Both the position numbers and the translations under genes were made by a program. A DNA stretch of 24,293 nucleotides, from contig CALWAB010000101.1 in NCBI GenBank assembly GCA_944372745.1, positions 1 to 24,293 of the forward strand. The letters are read 5' to 3'. The notes under the pieces were generated by a model that was not told the origin of the DNA, made no database searches, and saw only the letters and a program-made list of their open reading frames with translations. The first letter of the stretch is position 1; each line of letters opens with the position of its first letter. This stretch comes from an uncultured Clostridia bacterium. Lineage in GTDB: Bacteria; Bacillota; Clostridia; Christensenellales; UBA1242. Below, piece by piece: positions 1 to 7,893 of this stretch.

Positions 1-323
1 CTGAGAGTGTAGACAAAGGAGTTTGCTGGGGGATTTTCAATCCCTTTGATGCCCTAGTACAAGGACAATTGTCCTTGACCTGTGGTCTTAGGGAGTGACA
101 CTAGCCAACTTTAGTACTAAAGCTTAAACAATATATTTTCTTAGTGTGTTTCACACACTAAGTATATTATTTAAGTACTAAGTTGTACTATGTACTCATC
201 AAAACCACGCCACGGTAAGGTATCCCACCCGATTTTTGCTATTGCTTTGAGTTTAATTCAATTTTATTGGGTTTTCTATTTGTATTTGTCGACATCTTAG
301 ACACATTACCAATAATGTGTCTA
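1..323 (+). ncRNA. Structured RNA of unknown class, 3' part (runs off left edge)
   Basis: No open frame crosses this stretch, but it is rich in nested complementary segments. TTTGATG (44-50) pairs with CATCAAA (197-203), and TAGTAC (55-60) pairs with GTACTA (185-190). Inside these are an AAGGAC-AATT-GTCCTT hairpin (61-76), a GACC-TGT-GGTC hairpin (77-87), and a long arm at about 108-183 whose apical stem is CTTAGTGTG/CACACTAAG. Outside them is a GGGATT-TTC-AATCCC hairpin (29-43). The stretch ends in a plus-strand intrinsic terminator, which sets the strand. I looked for signatures of tmRNA, RNase P RNA, SRP RNA, 6S RNA, T-box and common riboswitches and found none convincing. Pairing was done by eye; the 5' end lies outside the window. 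Confidence 0.45.
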
Positions 324-328
324 TTTTT
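298..328 (+). terminator. Intrinsic terminator of the left-edge RNA
   Basis: An 11-bp perfect stem TAGACACATTA / TAATGTGTCTA with a CCAA loop is followed directly by TTTTT on the plus strand. The minus strand has no T run after the stem, so termination is expected mainly for plus-strand transcripts. The T run overlaps the stop codon of the convergent gene at 327-1580. Confidence 0.8.
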
Positions 329-1580
329 ACATTTCAATCCCTTCCTTACCCTTTTCTTTCATTTTGAGTATGCGCAAATTTTCTTTCCTTTCATATTCAT
401 TAAGTGCATTATATATACGCTTTATCATTTGTTTTTTTGACAATTTGCTTGGAGTATCGGCTAAGGCTATTTGTCTCTCTTCTTCAGTCATACATGCAAG
501 TGAATATTTGTCAGGTGCTTTATAATCTGTCACCATCATTATATCTTTGACATCATCTTTCGTCAAGCCACCACGAGAATTTAGATAAGTATTTTGTAAT
601 AAATACACTGCAGTTCTATACTTTAAATCCATTTTGTTGGCAATATAAGTACAACCAACATATCCCGTTATTCCTGCCAATGTCAATGCAGGTGACGCCC
701 CAAAATACATTGCCCATAATCCGCCGATTGTTGCACAAGATGAAATAAATTTTAAAGTTGAATTTATTGTCTTATCCTTTTCAAAATTTTCGTCAATAGG
801 TATGCCTATTTCTCTTAATTCCGCACGCTTTAAATATTCTTCATCCATTTCGTCATACATTTTATCTACATAATCAGATTTTCTTTTATACACTTTATTG
901 GACGAAGATGCCTTACTATCGTCTTTTGTAAGAATTTCATTGCTATTTAGTTTGACCACATTGAATTTTTCTATATTGTCTAGCACATCTTTATATATTG
1001 ATGCTTCTTTTGGACTGGCTGTTTTTAGTGCTTCAATAAGCACCCCTTCTACATAATTGCGTAATTTTTCATCATCAAATTTATCTTCAGATTTAGGTTC
1101 AATATCACGAATAGTGTCAGGAACATCCGCAAGTTCATATTTTGTAGCATCCTGTGAATTAAGTTGGCTTGTTTTTGCTTTAGTATTAGTAATATCTATT
1201 TCTTGATTATTTTTTTCTTGAATTTCTTCTGGCGTATCAATTATCTTTTCTTTATATGCAATTCTACTCTCAATATTTTTGCTTTGCGTCTTATCAATTT
1301 TCCATACTTCAGCTTTATCATCTTGAAGTTTTTTTAACTTTTCTTTCGCCCATTCAGGCAAATTTTCTTTTGACCCTTCCTGCAATGCTTCAAATTCCAC
1401 ACGCTTTATAATACTTCCGTCATCCTGAACTTCAAATACTTCACGACAAGGAAACCCTGCTATTATGTTTGTAGCTTCAAAATCATCAGGTTCTTTTTCT
1501 TCCTCAATAACTTTATCCTTTTTCATAAATTCTTCGAAATCATTGTTCTTAAGGAAATCTTGTGCCTTTTTCTTATCCAT
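327..1580 (-). CDS. Unknown protein with a C-terminal-half hydrophobic hairpin
   Basis: The 417-residue protein is not one I recognise. Residues 1-270 are strongly charged (many Lys, Glu, Asp), mostly without obvious domain signatures and probably in part disordered. Residues about 274-313 form a Gly/Ala-rich hydrophobic stretch long enough for one or two membrane-inserted helices. The last 100 residues are again charged and helical, with a conserved-looking Leu-Ser-Lys-Lys segment near 379. There is no N-terminal signal peptide, so a cytoplasmic protein that docks on a membrane by an internal hairpin is plausible. The ATG at 1580 is supported by AGGAG 8 nt upstream and a matching promoter. 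It appears to be transcribed alone, since the next gene upstream, trhP, ends 200 bp away. Confidence 0.75.
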   Translation of the reverse strand: MDKKKAQDFLKNNDFEEFMKKDKVIEEEKEPDDFEATNIIAGFPCREVFEVQDDGSIIKRVEFEALQEGSKENLPEWAKEKLKKLQDDKAEVWKIDKTQSKNIESRIAYKEKIIDTPEEIQEKNNQEIDITNTKAKTSQLNSQDATKYELADVPDTIRDIEPKSEDKFDDEKLRNYVEGVLIEALKTASPKEASIYKDVLDNIEKFNVVKLNSNEILTKDDSKASSSNKVYKRKSDYVDKMYDEMDEEYLKRAELREIGIPIDENFEKDKTINSTLKFISSCATIGGLWAMYFGASPALTLAGITGYVGCTYIANKMDLKYRTAVYLLQNTYLNSRGGLTKDDVKDIMMVTDYKAPDKYSLACMTEEERQIALADTPSKLSKKQMIKRIYNALNEYERKENLRILKMKEKGKEGIEM

Positions 1581-1598
1581 AATTTTATCTCCTAATTC

Positions 1599-1627
1599 AT
1601 TTTAACACACATCTATTTTTTCGTCAA
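1599..1627 (-). promoter_or_regulatory. Sigma-A type promoter of the 327-1580 gene
   Basis: On the minus strand TTGACG (1627-1622), a 17-bp spacer and TAAAAT (1604-1599) precede the ATG at 1580. The predicted transcript start falls just before the AGGAG, giving a very short 5' leader. Confidence 0.65.
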
Positions 1628-1739
1628 TACACATTTATTAACATTGTGTATTTTGTATATGCTAAAATCATCAAACAAGTAAAACATTTTTCCCACATTA
1701 TAATATACGCAACATAGTTAGAATCATTTTCAACAACTA

Positions 1740-1776
1740 ATAATATAAATTTTAATAAATAAATTTTAATATTATA
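1740..1776. repeat. AT-only inverted repeat downstream of trhP
   Basis: The segment reads as an imperfect palindrome (TAATATAAATTT near 1740, AAATTTTAATATTA near 1763) immediately after the trhP stop. It could act as a weak terminator for trhP, but it has no G-C pairs, so this is uncertain. Confidence 0.3.
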
Positions 1777-1782
1777 CATTCA

Positions 1783-2991
1783 TTAATTACTGTGCTTCTT
1801 TCTCAATATGTCACCCTTTTTCAATTCATAAGGACAATTTATTTTAACTATTTCTTGCACTTTGAGTGCGTCATCTATGTTTTCGCCTTTAGAATCAATT
1901 ATTGTCTGGACTACAAATGTTTTATTAAACTCTTCACTCGGTGAAAGCACTTCTAAAGTATCTCCCACCTTAAAACGATTGCGTTGCTCAACACTGACAA
2001 CCCCATTTTGTGCATCTTCTACCACATTTGCTATAAAATCATAAGTAGACACAGGCAAACTCGTTTCTATGAACTCTCTATCTTTTTCATCAAGATAGAA
2101 TCCTGTTGTATAACGCCTATGACTTGACTTTTCTAATTCTTCATAAAGGCTTGAATCAAATGGTTCGCCTTTTTCAACTGCGTTAATTGCTCGCCTATAA
2201 GCATTAGTGACATTGGCTACATAATATGAAGTCTTCATACGCCCTTCAATTTTAAAACTTTCAACTCCTGCATCTGCCATTTCTTTAATATGTGCTATCA
2301 TATTCATATCTTTAGAATTGAGTATATATGTACCGCGTTCATCTTGCTGTATGGTCATTTCGTCATCGCGTGTTTTCTCTCTTAAATAATATTCAAAACG
2401 GCAAGCCTGTGCACATTGCCCACGATTGCTATCACGCTTGCATAGGTAATTTGAAAGCAAACAGCGTCCGCTATATGAAATGCACATTGCACCGTGTACA
2501 AATGCTTCCAACTCTATATCTGGAACCGCGTCCTTGATTTGAGCAATTTCTTTAAGGCTCAATTCACGCGCAAGCACAATTCTTTTTACGCCAAAATCTT
2601 TCCAAAAGCGTGCGGATTCAGCATTTGTGCAATTTGCTTGAGTAGACAAGTGTATTTCCAAATTAGGGGCTACTTTTTTTGATAGGTTTATGATGCCTAC
2701 ATCACTTGCAATAATTGCATCAGCACCAATCTTCTCTAAGTACTTCAAGTACTCGGCAAGCCCATTAAAATCTTCATTGTGTGCTAAAATATTGACAGTG
2801 ATATACGCCTTTTTGTTGAGAGAATGTGCGTAATTTATGTACTTTTCCAATTCATCTTCATCAAAATTATCACTAAAAGCACGCAATCCGTATTTCTTCC
2901 CTGCGAAATAACAAGCATCTGCTCCAAAATAAAATGCAGTTTCCAATTTTTCGCTACTGCCAGCGGGTGATAATAATTCTAACTTTTTCAT
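1783..2991 (-). CDS. trhP: U32 family tRNA hydroxylation protein TrhP (YrrO type)
   Basis: The 402-residue protein begins with the MKKLELLSPAG start typical of family U32 and carries the U32 signature at about 161-180 (E162, F164, G167, C170, G175, C177). Cysteines C170, C177, C193 and C197 match those known in the family to hold an iron-sulfur cluster. The old name 'collagenase-like peptidase' is misleading: TrhP/YegQ-type proteins carry out prephenate-dependent hydroxylation of U34 in tRNA to 5-hydroxyuridine. The TIM-barrel-like core is about 1-270, followed by a small beta-rich C-terminal domain. AAAGGAG lies just before the ATG. The O-methyltransferase gene directly upstream, as in the Bacillus yrrM-yrrN-yrrO cluster, supports this role. 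Only one U32 gene is present here, where Bacillus has two. Confidence 0.88.
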   Translation of the reverse strand: MKKLELLSPAGSSEKLETAFYFGADACYFAGKKYGLRAFSDNFDEDELEKYINYAHSLNKKAYITVNILAHNEDFNGLAEYLKYLEKIGADAIIASDVGIINLSKKVAPNLEIHLSTQANCTNAESARFWKDFGVKRIVLARELSLKEIAQIKDAVPDIELEAFVHGAMCISYSGRCLLSNYLCKRDSNRGQCAQACRFEYYLREKTRDDEMTIQQDERGTYILNSKDMNMIAHIKEMADAGVESFKIEGRMKTSYYVANVTNAYRRAINAVEKGEPFDSSLYEELEKSSHRRYTTGFYLDEKDREFIETSLPVSTYDFIANVVEDAQNGVVSVEQRNRFKVGDTLEVLSPSEEFNKTFVVQTIIDSKGENIDDALKVQEIVKINCPYELKKGDILRKKHSN

Positions 2992-3085
2992 ATTTTCTCC
3001 TTTAAATTAATTTACGCTTCAAAATAATTCCTATAATAAAACTAAACACATACAATTTATTCTTAATTCATAAATAAGCATTGGA

Positions 3086-3715
3086 CTACAGCGAATTTTT
3101 AAAAACAGAAATTGACACCCCATCACCTATTGGCAAAATTGTAGATGATAGGCGTTTGTCGGTAAATAACATATCTAAAAATTTGTGCATACGGTCAATA
3201 GTACTTTCTAATTTGTGTTTTGTAGGCACTTGTCCCGCCGTCATACCTTCTTGAAGGACATTATCCGCAAACAAGACTGCCCCATCATTTAATACTCGCA
3301 AAATGCTAGGCAAATAACTCAAATATTGTGCTTTTGCTCCGTCTAGAAATACAAAATCGTATTTTTCTTCACAATTTAACAAATAGTCACCAGCGTCACC
3401 AAGTATAAGGTCAACCCTATCTTCATATTTTCTAAGATTTTTCTCCGCTATTTTATAGCGGTCATAATCTATTTCTAATGTGGTCAAATGTGCATTTTCA
3501 AAAGCATCTAAAATAATTTTACCGCTATACCCTATAGCAGTACCTATCTCAAGCACTTTATGAGGTTTTAGAGCTGTAACCATTATTCTTAACATATTAG
3601 CAGTATCTCGCTTCACAATGGGCACATAATTTAGGTGTGCGTATTCTTCCATTTTCGCATTGCCAAATTTTTGTTTATCAATCATATAATTTAAAAATTC
3701 TTGTGTCTTGTCCAT
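3086..3715 (-). CDS. trmR: tRNA 5-hydroxyuridine O-methyltransferase TrmR (YrrM-like)
   Basis: The 209-residue protein is a class I SAM-dependent O-methyltransferase of the metal-dependent COMT-like family. Motif I, VLEIGTAIGYS, is at 54-64. The acidic SAM ribose ligand is E81 in TLEID, and the metal-binding region includes D124 (FLDGAKAQY, 123-131) and D151-N152 (ADNV). Length and order of motifs match the family. Because it sits 94 bp upstream of trhP in the same order as Bacillus yrrM and yrrO, it most likely methylates 5-hydroxyuridine at tRNA position 34 to 5-methoxyuridine, which widens wobble decoding. The role is inferred from family and neighbour; the methyltransferase fold itself is clear. 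A promoter with TATAAT lies just upstream. Confidence 0.85.
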   Translation of the reverse strand: MDKTQEFLNYMIDKQKFGNAKMEEYAHLNYVPIVKRDTANMLRIMVTALKPHKVLEIGTAIGYSGKIILDAFENAHLTTLEIDYDRYKIAEKNLRKYEDRVDLILGDAGDYLLNCEEKYDFVFLDGAKAQYLSYLPSILRVLNDGAVLFADNVLQEGMTAGQVPTKHKLESTIDRMHKFLDMLFTDKRLSSTILPIGDGVSISVFKNSL

Positions 3716-3730
3716 AATTTACCTATAATA

Positions 3731-3758
3731 ATTATAGCACACTTTTAGATATTTGCAA
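3731..3758 (-). promoter_or_regulatory. Promoter of trmR-trhP
   Basis: On the minus strand TTGCAA (3758-3753), a 16-bp spacer ending in TGC, and a perfect TATAAT (3736-3731) form an extended -10 promoter. The start codon of trmR is 16 bp downstream of the -10 box. No other promoter of this quality is seen before trhP, so the two genes are probably co-transcribed. Confidence 0.7.
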
Positions 3759-3933
3759 AGATTAAATCATAAATTATAAAAAATAAATTAATTCATCTAT
3801 TCCCTTAATTAACAACAAACTATATTAAGCCAAGGTATTGAATAATCCCCTTTAATTAATTTATATTTAAAATTAATTAATTTATATGCGTTTAATTGAA
3901 ATATAAAAATTTCTAAAACTTTTACATTTTATA

Positions 3934-3963
3934 AAAATAAAACCTATGCTATTACATAGGTTT
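3934..3963 (-). terminator. Terminator of the RNase J gene
   Basis: A 9-bp stem AAACCTATG / CATAGGTTT (3940-3948, 3955-3963) with a 6-nt loop is followed on the minus strand by TTTTATTTTTAT. It lies 60 bp after the RNase J stop codon. The rest of the 3716-4025 gap is AT-rich and holds only the trmR promoter. Confidence 0.75.
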
Positions 3964-4025
3964 AAAACTAAATTTAATTAATAGTGTTATTTTTACACTT
4001 ATTATAATATTCTTAATAAATAACT

Positions 4026-6152
4026 TTATTTTATATCAAATACAACCGTTAAAACTGTTGGATTACGGCGTGTTTTCTTATTAAAGAAGCCAGAAAGTGC
4101 TTTTCTAATATTTTGTTTCAACACTTGTGTATCTACATTCTTTATATCACTTTTTAAAATTGTTTCTCTAACAAATTGTCTTGCCTCTTCCACAAGCGAA
4201 GACGCTTCAGATGAATAAATAAGTCCACGAGTAATAATTTCTGGGCCATTTTTTATGACACCCTTTTTCTTGTCTATAGCCACAACAGTAACACAAAGAC
4301 CTTCTTCACTTAAGTTGATTCTATCCTTTAAGACAGAACTATCTATTTCGCCTACGCCAAGTCCATCAATAAGTCTTGAACCAGATTTAACTTTTCCTGA
4401 CTCTTTAAATAAGTCTTTATTGACTTCAAAACAATCTCCTATTTCAGCAATTTTTACATTGCTTTCATACATACCTAGAGATAATGCCAAGTCCTTATGG
4501 TGTTTTAAATGCTTATATTCACCGTGTACAGGAATAAAATATTTAGGCTTTAGTAATTGGTGTACCTGTTTAATTTCGTCATAATGACCGTGTCCAGATA
4601 CATGGACAGGCATCAAATACTCATAAATAACATCAGCGCCTTTTTTGAATAGTGCATTAATTGTATTATTAACTGCTCTTTCATTCCCCGGGATTGGCGA
4701 ACTAGAAAGAATGAAACAATCGTTTTCAGTAACTTCTACTTTGTTGAAATCTCCATTAGCAATTCTTGTCAAAGCACTCATAGGCTCACCTTGACTACCT
4801 GTGGTAATAACGCAAAGCTCTCCATCCGGGTAATTATGAATCCTATCTATATCTATGACATTATCTGTATTATAATGTAATTCATTTAAGCGTGCTGCAA
4901 CTTCCATATTCTTTATCATACTGCGCCCAGAGAATGCCACGCGTCTGCCGTATTTCTCTGCGACATTTGTAATTTGCTGTATTCTATGGACATTACTTGC
5001 AAAAGTAGCAACAAATATACGCTTACCTATATTTTCACCAAAAATGGCATCAAGGCTCTCACCTACTTTGCTTTCAGACATTGAATGTCCTGCCTTCTCG
5101 ACATTTGTACTTTCGCACATTAAAAGCAATACCCCTTGTTTGCCTATTTCTTCCATACGCTTTAAATCGGTTGTCTGTCCGTCTACTGGCTGTAAGTCAA
5201 TCTTGAAGTCGCCAGTATGGAACACTATACCTACAGGTGTAGTGATGGAAACTGCATAAGCTCCCACAATACTATGATTGACATGCAAAAATTCTACTTT
5301 GAAACAACCAAGTTCTATAGTATCGTGTGGATTCACCACCTCGTATTTCGCTTTGACTTTAGGATGTTCTCTAAGTTTATTTTGAACAAGTGCTAGCGTT
5401 AGTTTACTGCCATATATTGGACAATGAATTTCATTTAATGTGTAAGGTAAACCACCTATATGGTCTTCGTGTCCGTGTGTAAGCACAATTCCGCGTACGC
5501 GGTCTTTGTTCTCAACAAGGTAACTTATGTCAGGGACAACAACATCAATACCTGGCATTTGTTCGGTTGGAAAACTTAATCCTGCGTCTATGACCATTAT
5601 ATCGTCACCATATTCAAGAACGGTCATATTTTTACCAATTTCGCCTACACCACCCAAAAACATCACTTTCAAGTTATTAGGGTCACGCACGACATTAAAT
5701 TCTGGGTTTTCTTCTTCCTCGTGTTCTACATTTTTCTTAGACGCTCCACGCCTACCACCTCGTGATGCTAGTTGTTGCGCAGTTTCGGCACTGTCAAAGT
5801 ATCTAATTTTTTTCTCCGTAATGTTTGATACATTACGGTCTGTTGTTGTTTTCCCTTTCTCCGTAGGTGTCTTCACATTTTTATTTGAACTCTTTGACAC
5901 ATTTTTGGCTTTTATTACATTAGTTTTAGTATTTGGACTTTTAATACTTACTTTTTTATTTTCTACATTATATATAAAAGTTACATTTGCTTTATCTGGT
6001 TTCTCTTTATTTTGAATTCCTTTATCATTTTTTTCTTGATTTATTTTGGTTTTTTTATTTTGCGTTTCTCTACGCTTTCCAATTTCCTTCACAATTTCAT
6101 CATAACTGACTTGTGGTTCTTCTATGTTCTCTTCTATTTCTTTCTTTTTCAT
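4026..6152 (-). CDS. rnj: Ribonuclease J with long basic N-terminal extension
   Basis: RNase J is a metallo-beta-lactamase/beta-CASP nuclease with 5'-3' exo- and endonuclease activity in RNA decay and rRNA maturation. The catalytic core starts near residue 161 (LKVMFLGGVGEIGKN). It carries the zinc motif HGHEDHIGG at 226-234, further ligands in VNHS (291-294) and HTGDFKID (312-319), the beta-CASP segment around 345-480, and GHGHYDE at 520-526; the C-terminal domain ends at 708. The family is usually about 555 residues. Here an extra stretch of about 155 residues precedes the core. It is Lys/Asn/Thr-rich and low in complexity, with an Arg-Gly patch (RGGRRG, 131-136), which suggests a disordered RNA-binding tail. 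The start has a good AGGAG 6-7 nt upstream. An S1-unrelated role for the tail is only inference. Confidence 0.95.
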   Translation of the reverse strand: MKKKEIEENIEEPQVSYDEIVKEIGKRRETQNKKTKINQEKNDKGIQNKEKPDKANVTFIYNVENKKVSIKSPNTKTNVIKAKNVSKSSNKNVKTPTEKGKTTTDRNVSNITEKKIRYFDSAETAQQLASRGGRRGASKKNVEHEEEENPEFNVVRDPNNLKVMFLGGVGEIGKNMTVLEYGDDIMVIDAGLSFPTEQMPGIDVVVPDISYLVENKDRVRGIVLTHGHEDHIGGLPYTLNEIHCPIYGSKLTLALVQNKLREHPKVKAKYEVVNPHDTIELGCFKVEFLHVNHSIVGAYAVSITTPVGIVFHTGDFKIDLQPVDGQTTDLKRMEEIGKQGVLLLMCESTNVEKAGHSMSESKVGESLDAIFGENIGKRIFVATFASNVHRIQQITNVAEKYGRRVAFSGRSMIKNMEVAARLNELHYNTDNVIDIDRIHNYPDGELCVITTGSQGEPMSALTRIANGDFNKVEVTENDCFILSSSPIPGNERAVNNTINALFKKGADVIYEYLMPVHVSGHGHYDEIKQVHQLLKPKYFIPVHGEYKHLKHHKDLALSLGMYESNVKIAEIGDCFEVNKDLFKESGKVKSGSRLIDGLGVGEIDSSVLKDRINLSEEGLCVTVVAIDKKKGVIKNGPEIITRGLIYSSEASSLVEEARQFVRETILKSDIKNVDTQVLKQNIRKALSGFFNKKTRRNPTVLTVVFDIK

Positions 6153-6307
6153 TTTTACTCCTTGTATTTTTTACTTTTATAAAGTTTTAACAAAGAATAG
6201 GTGCATTTATTTTCTTATCCACCTAAACTCTCGTTATACAAACTCTAATTAAACTATTAATTTTGGCATTTATTTAACTGCATAACAATGTTATTCTCAT
6301 CAAATGT

Positions 6308-6335
6308 AATGTATTTTAACTTAATTTATTGTCAA
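6308..6335 (-). promoter_or_regulatory. Possible promoter of the RNase J gene
   Basis: On the minus strand a perfect TTGACA (6335-6330) is followed after 16 bp by TACATT (6313-6308). It starts right after the stop codon of the upstream membrane protein gene and would give a leader of about 150 nt before the RNase J start. The weak -10 box makes this tentative. Confidence 0.4.
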
Positions 6336-6340
6336 AATAT

Positions 6341-7285
6341 TTAAATCACTAATTTAGCATCTTCTGCTGAATCTTGTTCTGCAAACTCTTTAGTTTTTAC
6401 AATTGTACTTGAGTCTATATAGTAACGCATACCTTGTGATTCATAGTATACTACCATATTAAATATATTGTAAAATACTATTGTCATTGGTAATGTGACA
6501 AGCAATGCGACTCCATAAGTATATCTAGCACACACGAAATTTATAACAAACGCAAGTAATACATAAACAATATAATTTGACCAAGTCCTATAGAATCGTT
6601 TACTTACTGTATATACCCCCATTTGTAATGCTCTAAATGTCCCCACTTGGTGAAGGCAAAGGTATGGCGTAAAACAGGAGAATAATGTATTTTCAATACT
6701 CAATACAATTACTGCTAATATTATAAATAGCATTGGTGACAAAACTGCCCATAGTGAACTCAATGTCATAAGATTTAAAATATAATATCCACTCACAGCA
6801 ATTATAGCCCAAAATGGTAAACGAACTACAAACAATATAATTGCTTGCTTTAATGAACGCCAAAAATCACGCAAATATGCTCCGCAAAAACCGAATCTAG
6901 AAAGGCTAGACATATGTCCTTTAATAACATCTGCCATAGGTAAATTTGCCATATTCATAAATATACAACCCAATATAAATGCAACACACACGCCGACTAT
7001 ATTGAGTGCAAGTGCACCTGCATTGTTTACTATAATGTCAACAAAACTATTTAAAAGCGAAACAATTTGAGTGCTAAATTCTTGAGTGTTCATTGTGACC
7101 ATATTCCCCCAAAATTGTCCAAATGATTCAAAAAATCCACTTGCACTCAATGTGCTAATGATGTCTAATCCAAAGCCCACCATTATACCACCAAATATTG
7201 CTATAATAATAAGCTTGTATGCCAAATTTTTCCACACAAGCGAAAAATTCATACCTAATAAACGGAAGGCATTTCGCAAATTCAT
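6341..7285 (-). CDS. Polytopic membrane protein of unknown function
   Basis: The 314-residue protein has about six hydrophobic segments (roughly 22-45, 90-112, 146-172, 178-198, 236-252 and 256-280) and a polar acidic C-terminal tail from about 295. A loop near 200-232 contains CFTPYLCLHQVGTFRALQMG and an Arg/Lys cluster, probably cytoplasmic by the positive-inside rule. I see no transporter signature, ATPase motif or catalytic site, and I do not recognise a family. The gene lies 188 bp upstream of RNase J and could share a transcript with it. The start ATG follows GGGAG by 7 nt. Confidence 0.75.
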   Translation of the reverse strand: MNLRNAFRLLGMNFSLVWKNLAYKLIIIAIFGGIMVGFGLDIISTLSASGFFESFGQFWGNMVTMNTQEFSTQIVSLLNSFVDIIVNNAGALALNIVGVCVAFILGCIFMNMANLPMADVIKGHMSSLSRFGFCGAYLRDFWRSLKQAIILFVVRLPFWAIIAVSGYYILNLMTLSSLWAVLSPMLFIILAVIVLSIENTLFSCFTPYLCLHQVGTFRALQMGVYTVSKRFYRTWSNYIVYVLLAFVINFVCARYTYGVALLVTLPMTIVFYNIFNMVVYYESQGMRYYIDSSTIVKTKEFAEQDSAEDAKLVI

Positions 7286-7629
7286 ATTGTCTACTCCCTA
7301 AATTCAGTTTAAATAATCTTATAGTATAAGGTAAACAAAATATAATAAAAAACAAAATTTTGAAATCAAAAATTTCAAGCAATTATTTATTTTGTTTACT
7401 TTTTCTAAATCTTATTATCTATGCAATTATTTTATTGCGTTAAATGTATTATATAATAAAAATTTCAAAAAATCAAGGATTTTATATAAAATATTTTGTC
7501 GAATATTGTCGTCTATTAATCTATTTTTCTCCTCTTTCCTCTCCCTAAAAAAAATTAAAAAATTTATGAATAAAAACAAAAATTCCACACATAATATTTT
7601 TGGTCAAAGAAATTTTGACCAAAATATAT

Positions 7630-7691
7630 AGTAAATATTTTTATTTTTCTAAAATTAATCAATATTAGTTATTAACTTAAAAATATTTACT
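7630..7691. repeat. Perfect 14-bp inverted repeat
   Basis: AGTAAATATTTTTA (7630-7643) is exactly complementary to TAAAAATATTTACT (7678-7691), separated by 34 bp of AT-rich DNA. It lies 200 bp outside the end of the phage module. It may be a binding site, a cruciform-forming sequence or a remnant of a mobile element end. No flanking target duplication is evident. Confidence 0.5.
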
Positions 7692-7722
7692 CTTTGTGTA
7701 CTATTTTCCTATATTACACAGA

Positions 7723-7766
7723 CAACTCAATAAAGCATCCCAACTTTATTGAGTTGCTTTTTATTT
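7723..7766 (+). terminator. Strong plus-strand terminator without an assigned gene
   Basis: A perfect 13-bp stem CAACTCAATAAAG / CTTTATTGAGTTG (7723-7735, 7744-7756) with an 8-nt loop is followed by CTTTTTATTT on the plus strand. No gene on the plus strand lies upstream within 7 kb, so it terminates either antisense transcription or an unseen small RNA. Confidence 0.7.
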
Positions 7767-7789
7767 AAAGATTAATTTTTAATGTTAAT

Positions 7790-7852
7790 AAAAAAGCCAA
7801 GTAGTTTAAAGTGGACTCTATCGAGTTCACTTTATGTACTTGGACTTTTTTT
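7790..7852. terminator. Bidirectional terminator at the end of the phage operon
   Basis: The stem CCAAGTA / TACTTGG (7797-7803, 7837-7843), continued by AAAGTG/CACTTT and GACTC/GAGTT, carries T runs on both sides: TTTTTTT on the plus strand and TTTTTT on the minus strand. It lies about 40 bp after the holin stop codon and closes the minus-strand late operon. Confidence 0.8.
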
Positions 7853-7893
7853 ATTATTAAATCTCTATGATTAAATCATTAATACAAACTAAA

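Larger units (their letters stand above)
7286..7893. other. Gene-free AT-rich stretch between host gene and phage module
   Basis: This 600-bp stretch holds no credible gene. It contains an inverted repeat TTGAAAT/ATTTCAA near 7360-7378, a hairpin TTTTTGGTCAAA/TTTTGACCAAAA at about 7590-7621, a perfect 14-bp inverted repeat (7630-7643 and 7678-7691), a plus-strand terminator (7723-7766) and a bidirectional terminator (7790-7852). A frame of 79 codons at 7392-7631 on the plus strand is Lys/Asn/Phe-rich, lacks a ribosome binding site and looks like AT-rich noise. The plus-strand terminator at 7723 has no visible gene in front of it, so a short untranslated transcript is possible. Confidence 0.6.

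Noticed and set aside
200..235. Resemblance to a T-box or RNase P segment (GGTAAGGTATCCCACCC and its complement)
   Set aside because: The T-box consensus is interrupted by extra bases and no specifier stem is seen. The conserved RNase P regions at the 5' and 3' ends are absent before the terminator.
5527..6015. Open frame of 162 codons on the plus strand, antisense to RNase J
   Set aside because: It is Ser/Phe/Pro-rich, has no ribosome binding site, and mirrors the low-complexity extension of a certain gene on the other strand.
7392..7631. Plus-strand frame of 79 codons in the gap left of the phage module
   Set aside because: The composition is that of AT-rich noise (Lys, Asn, Phe, Ile), with no ribosome binding site and no homologue I can recall.
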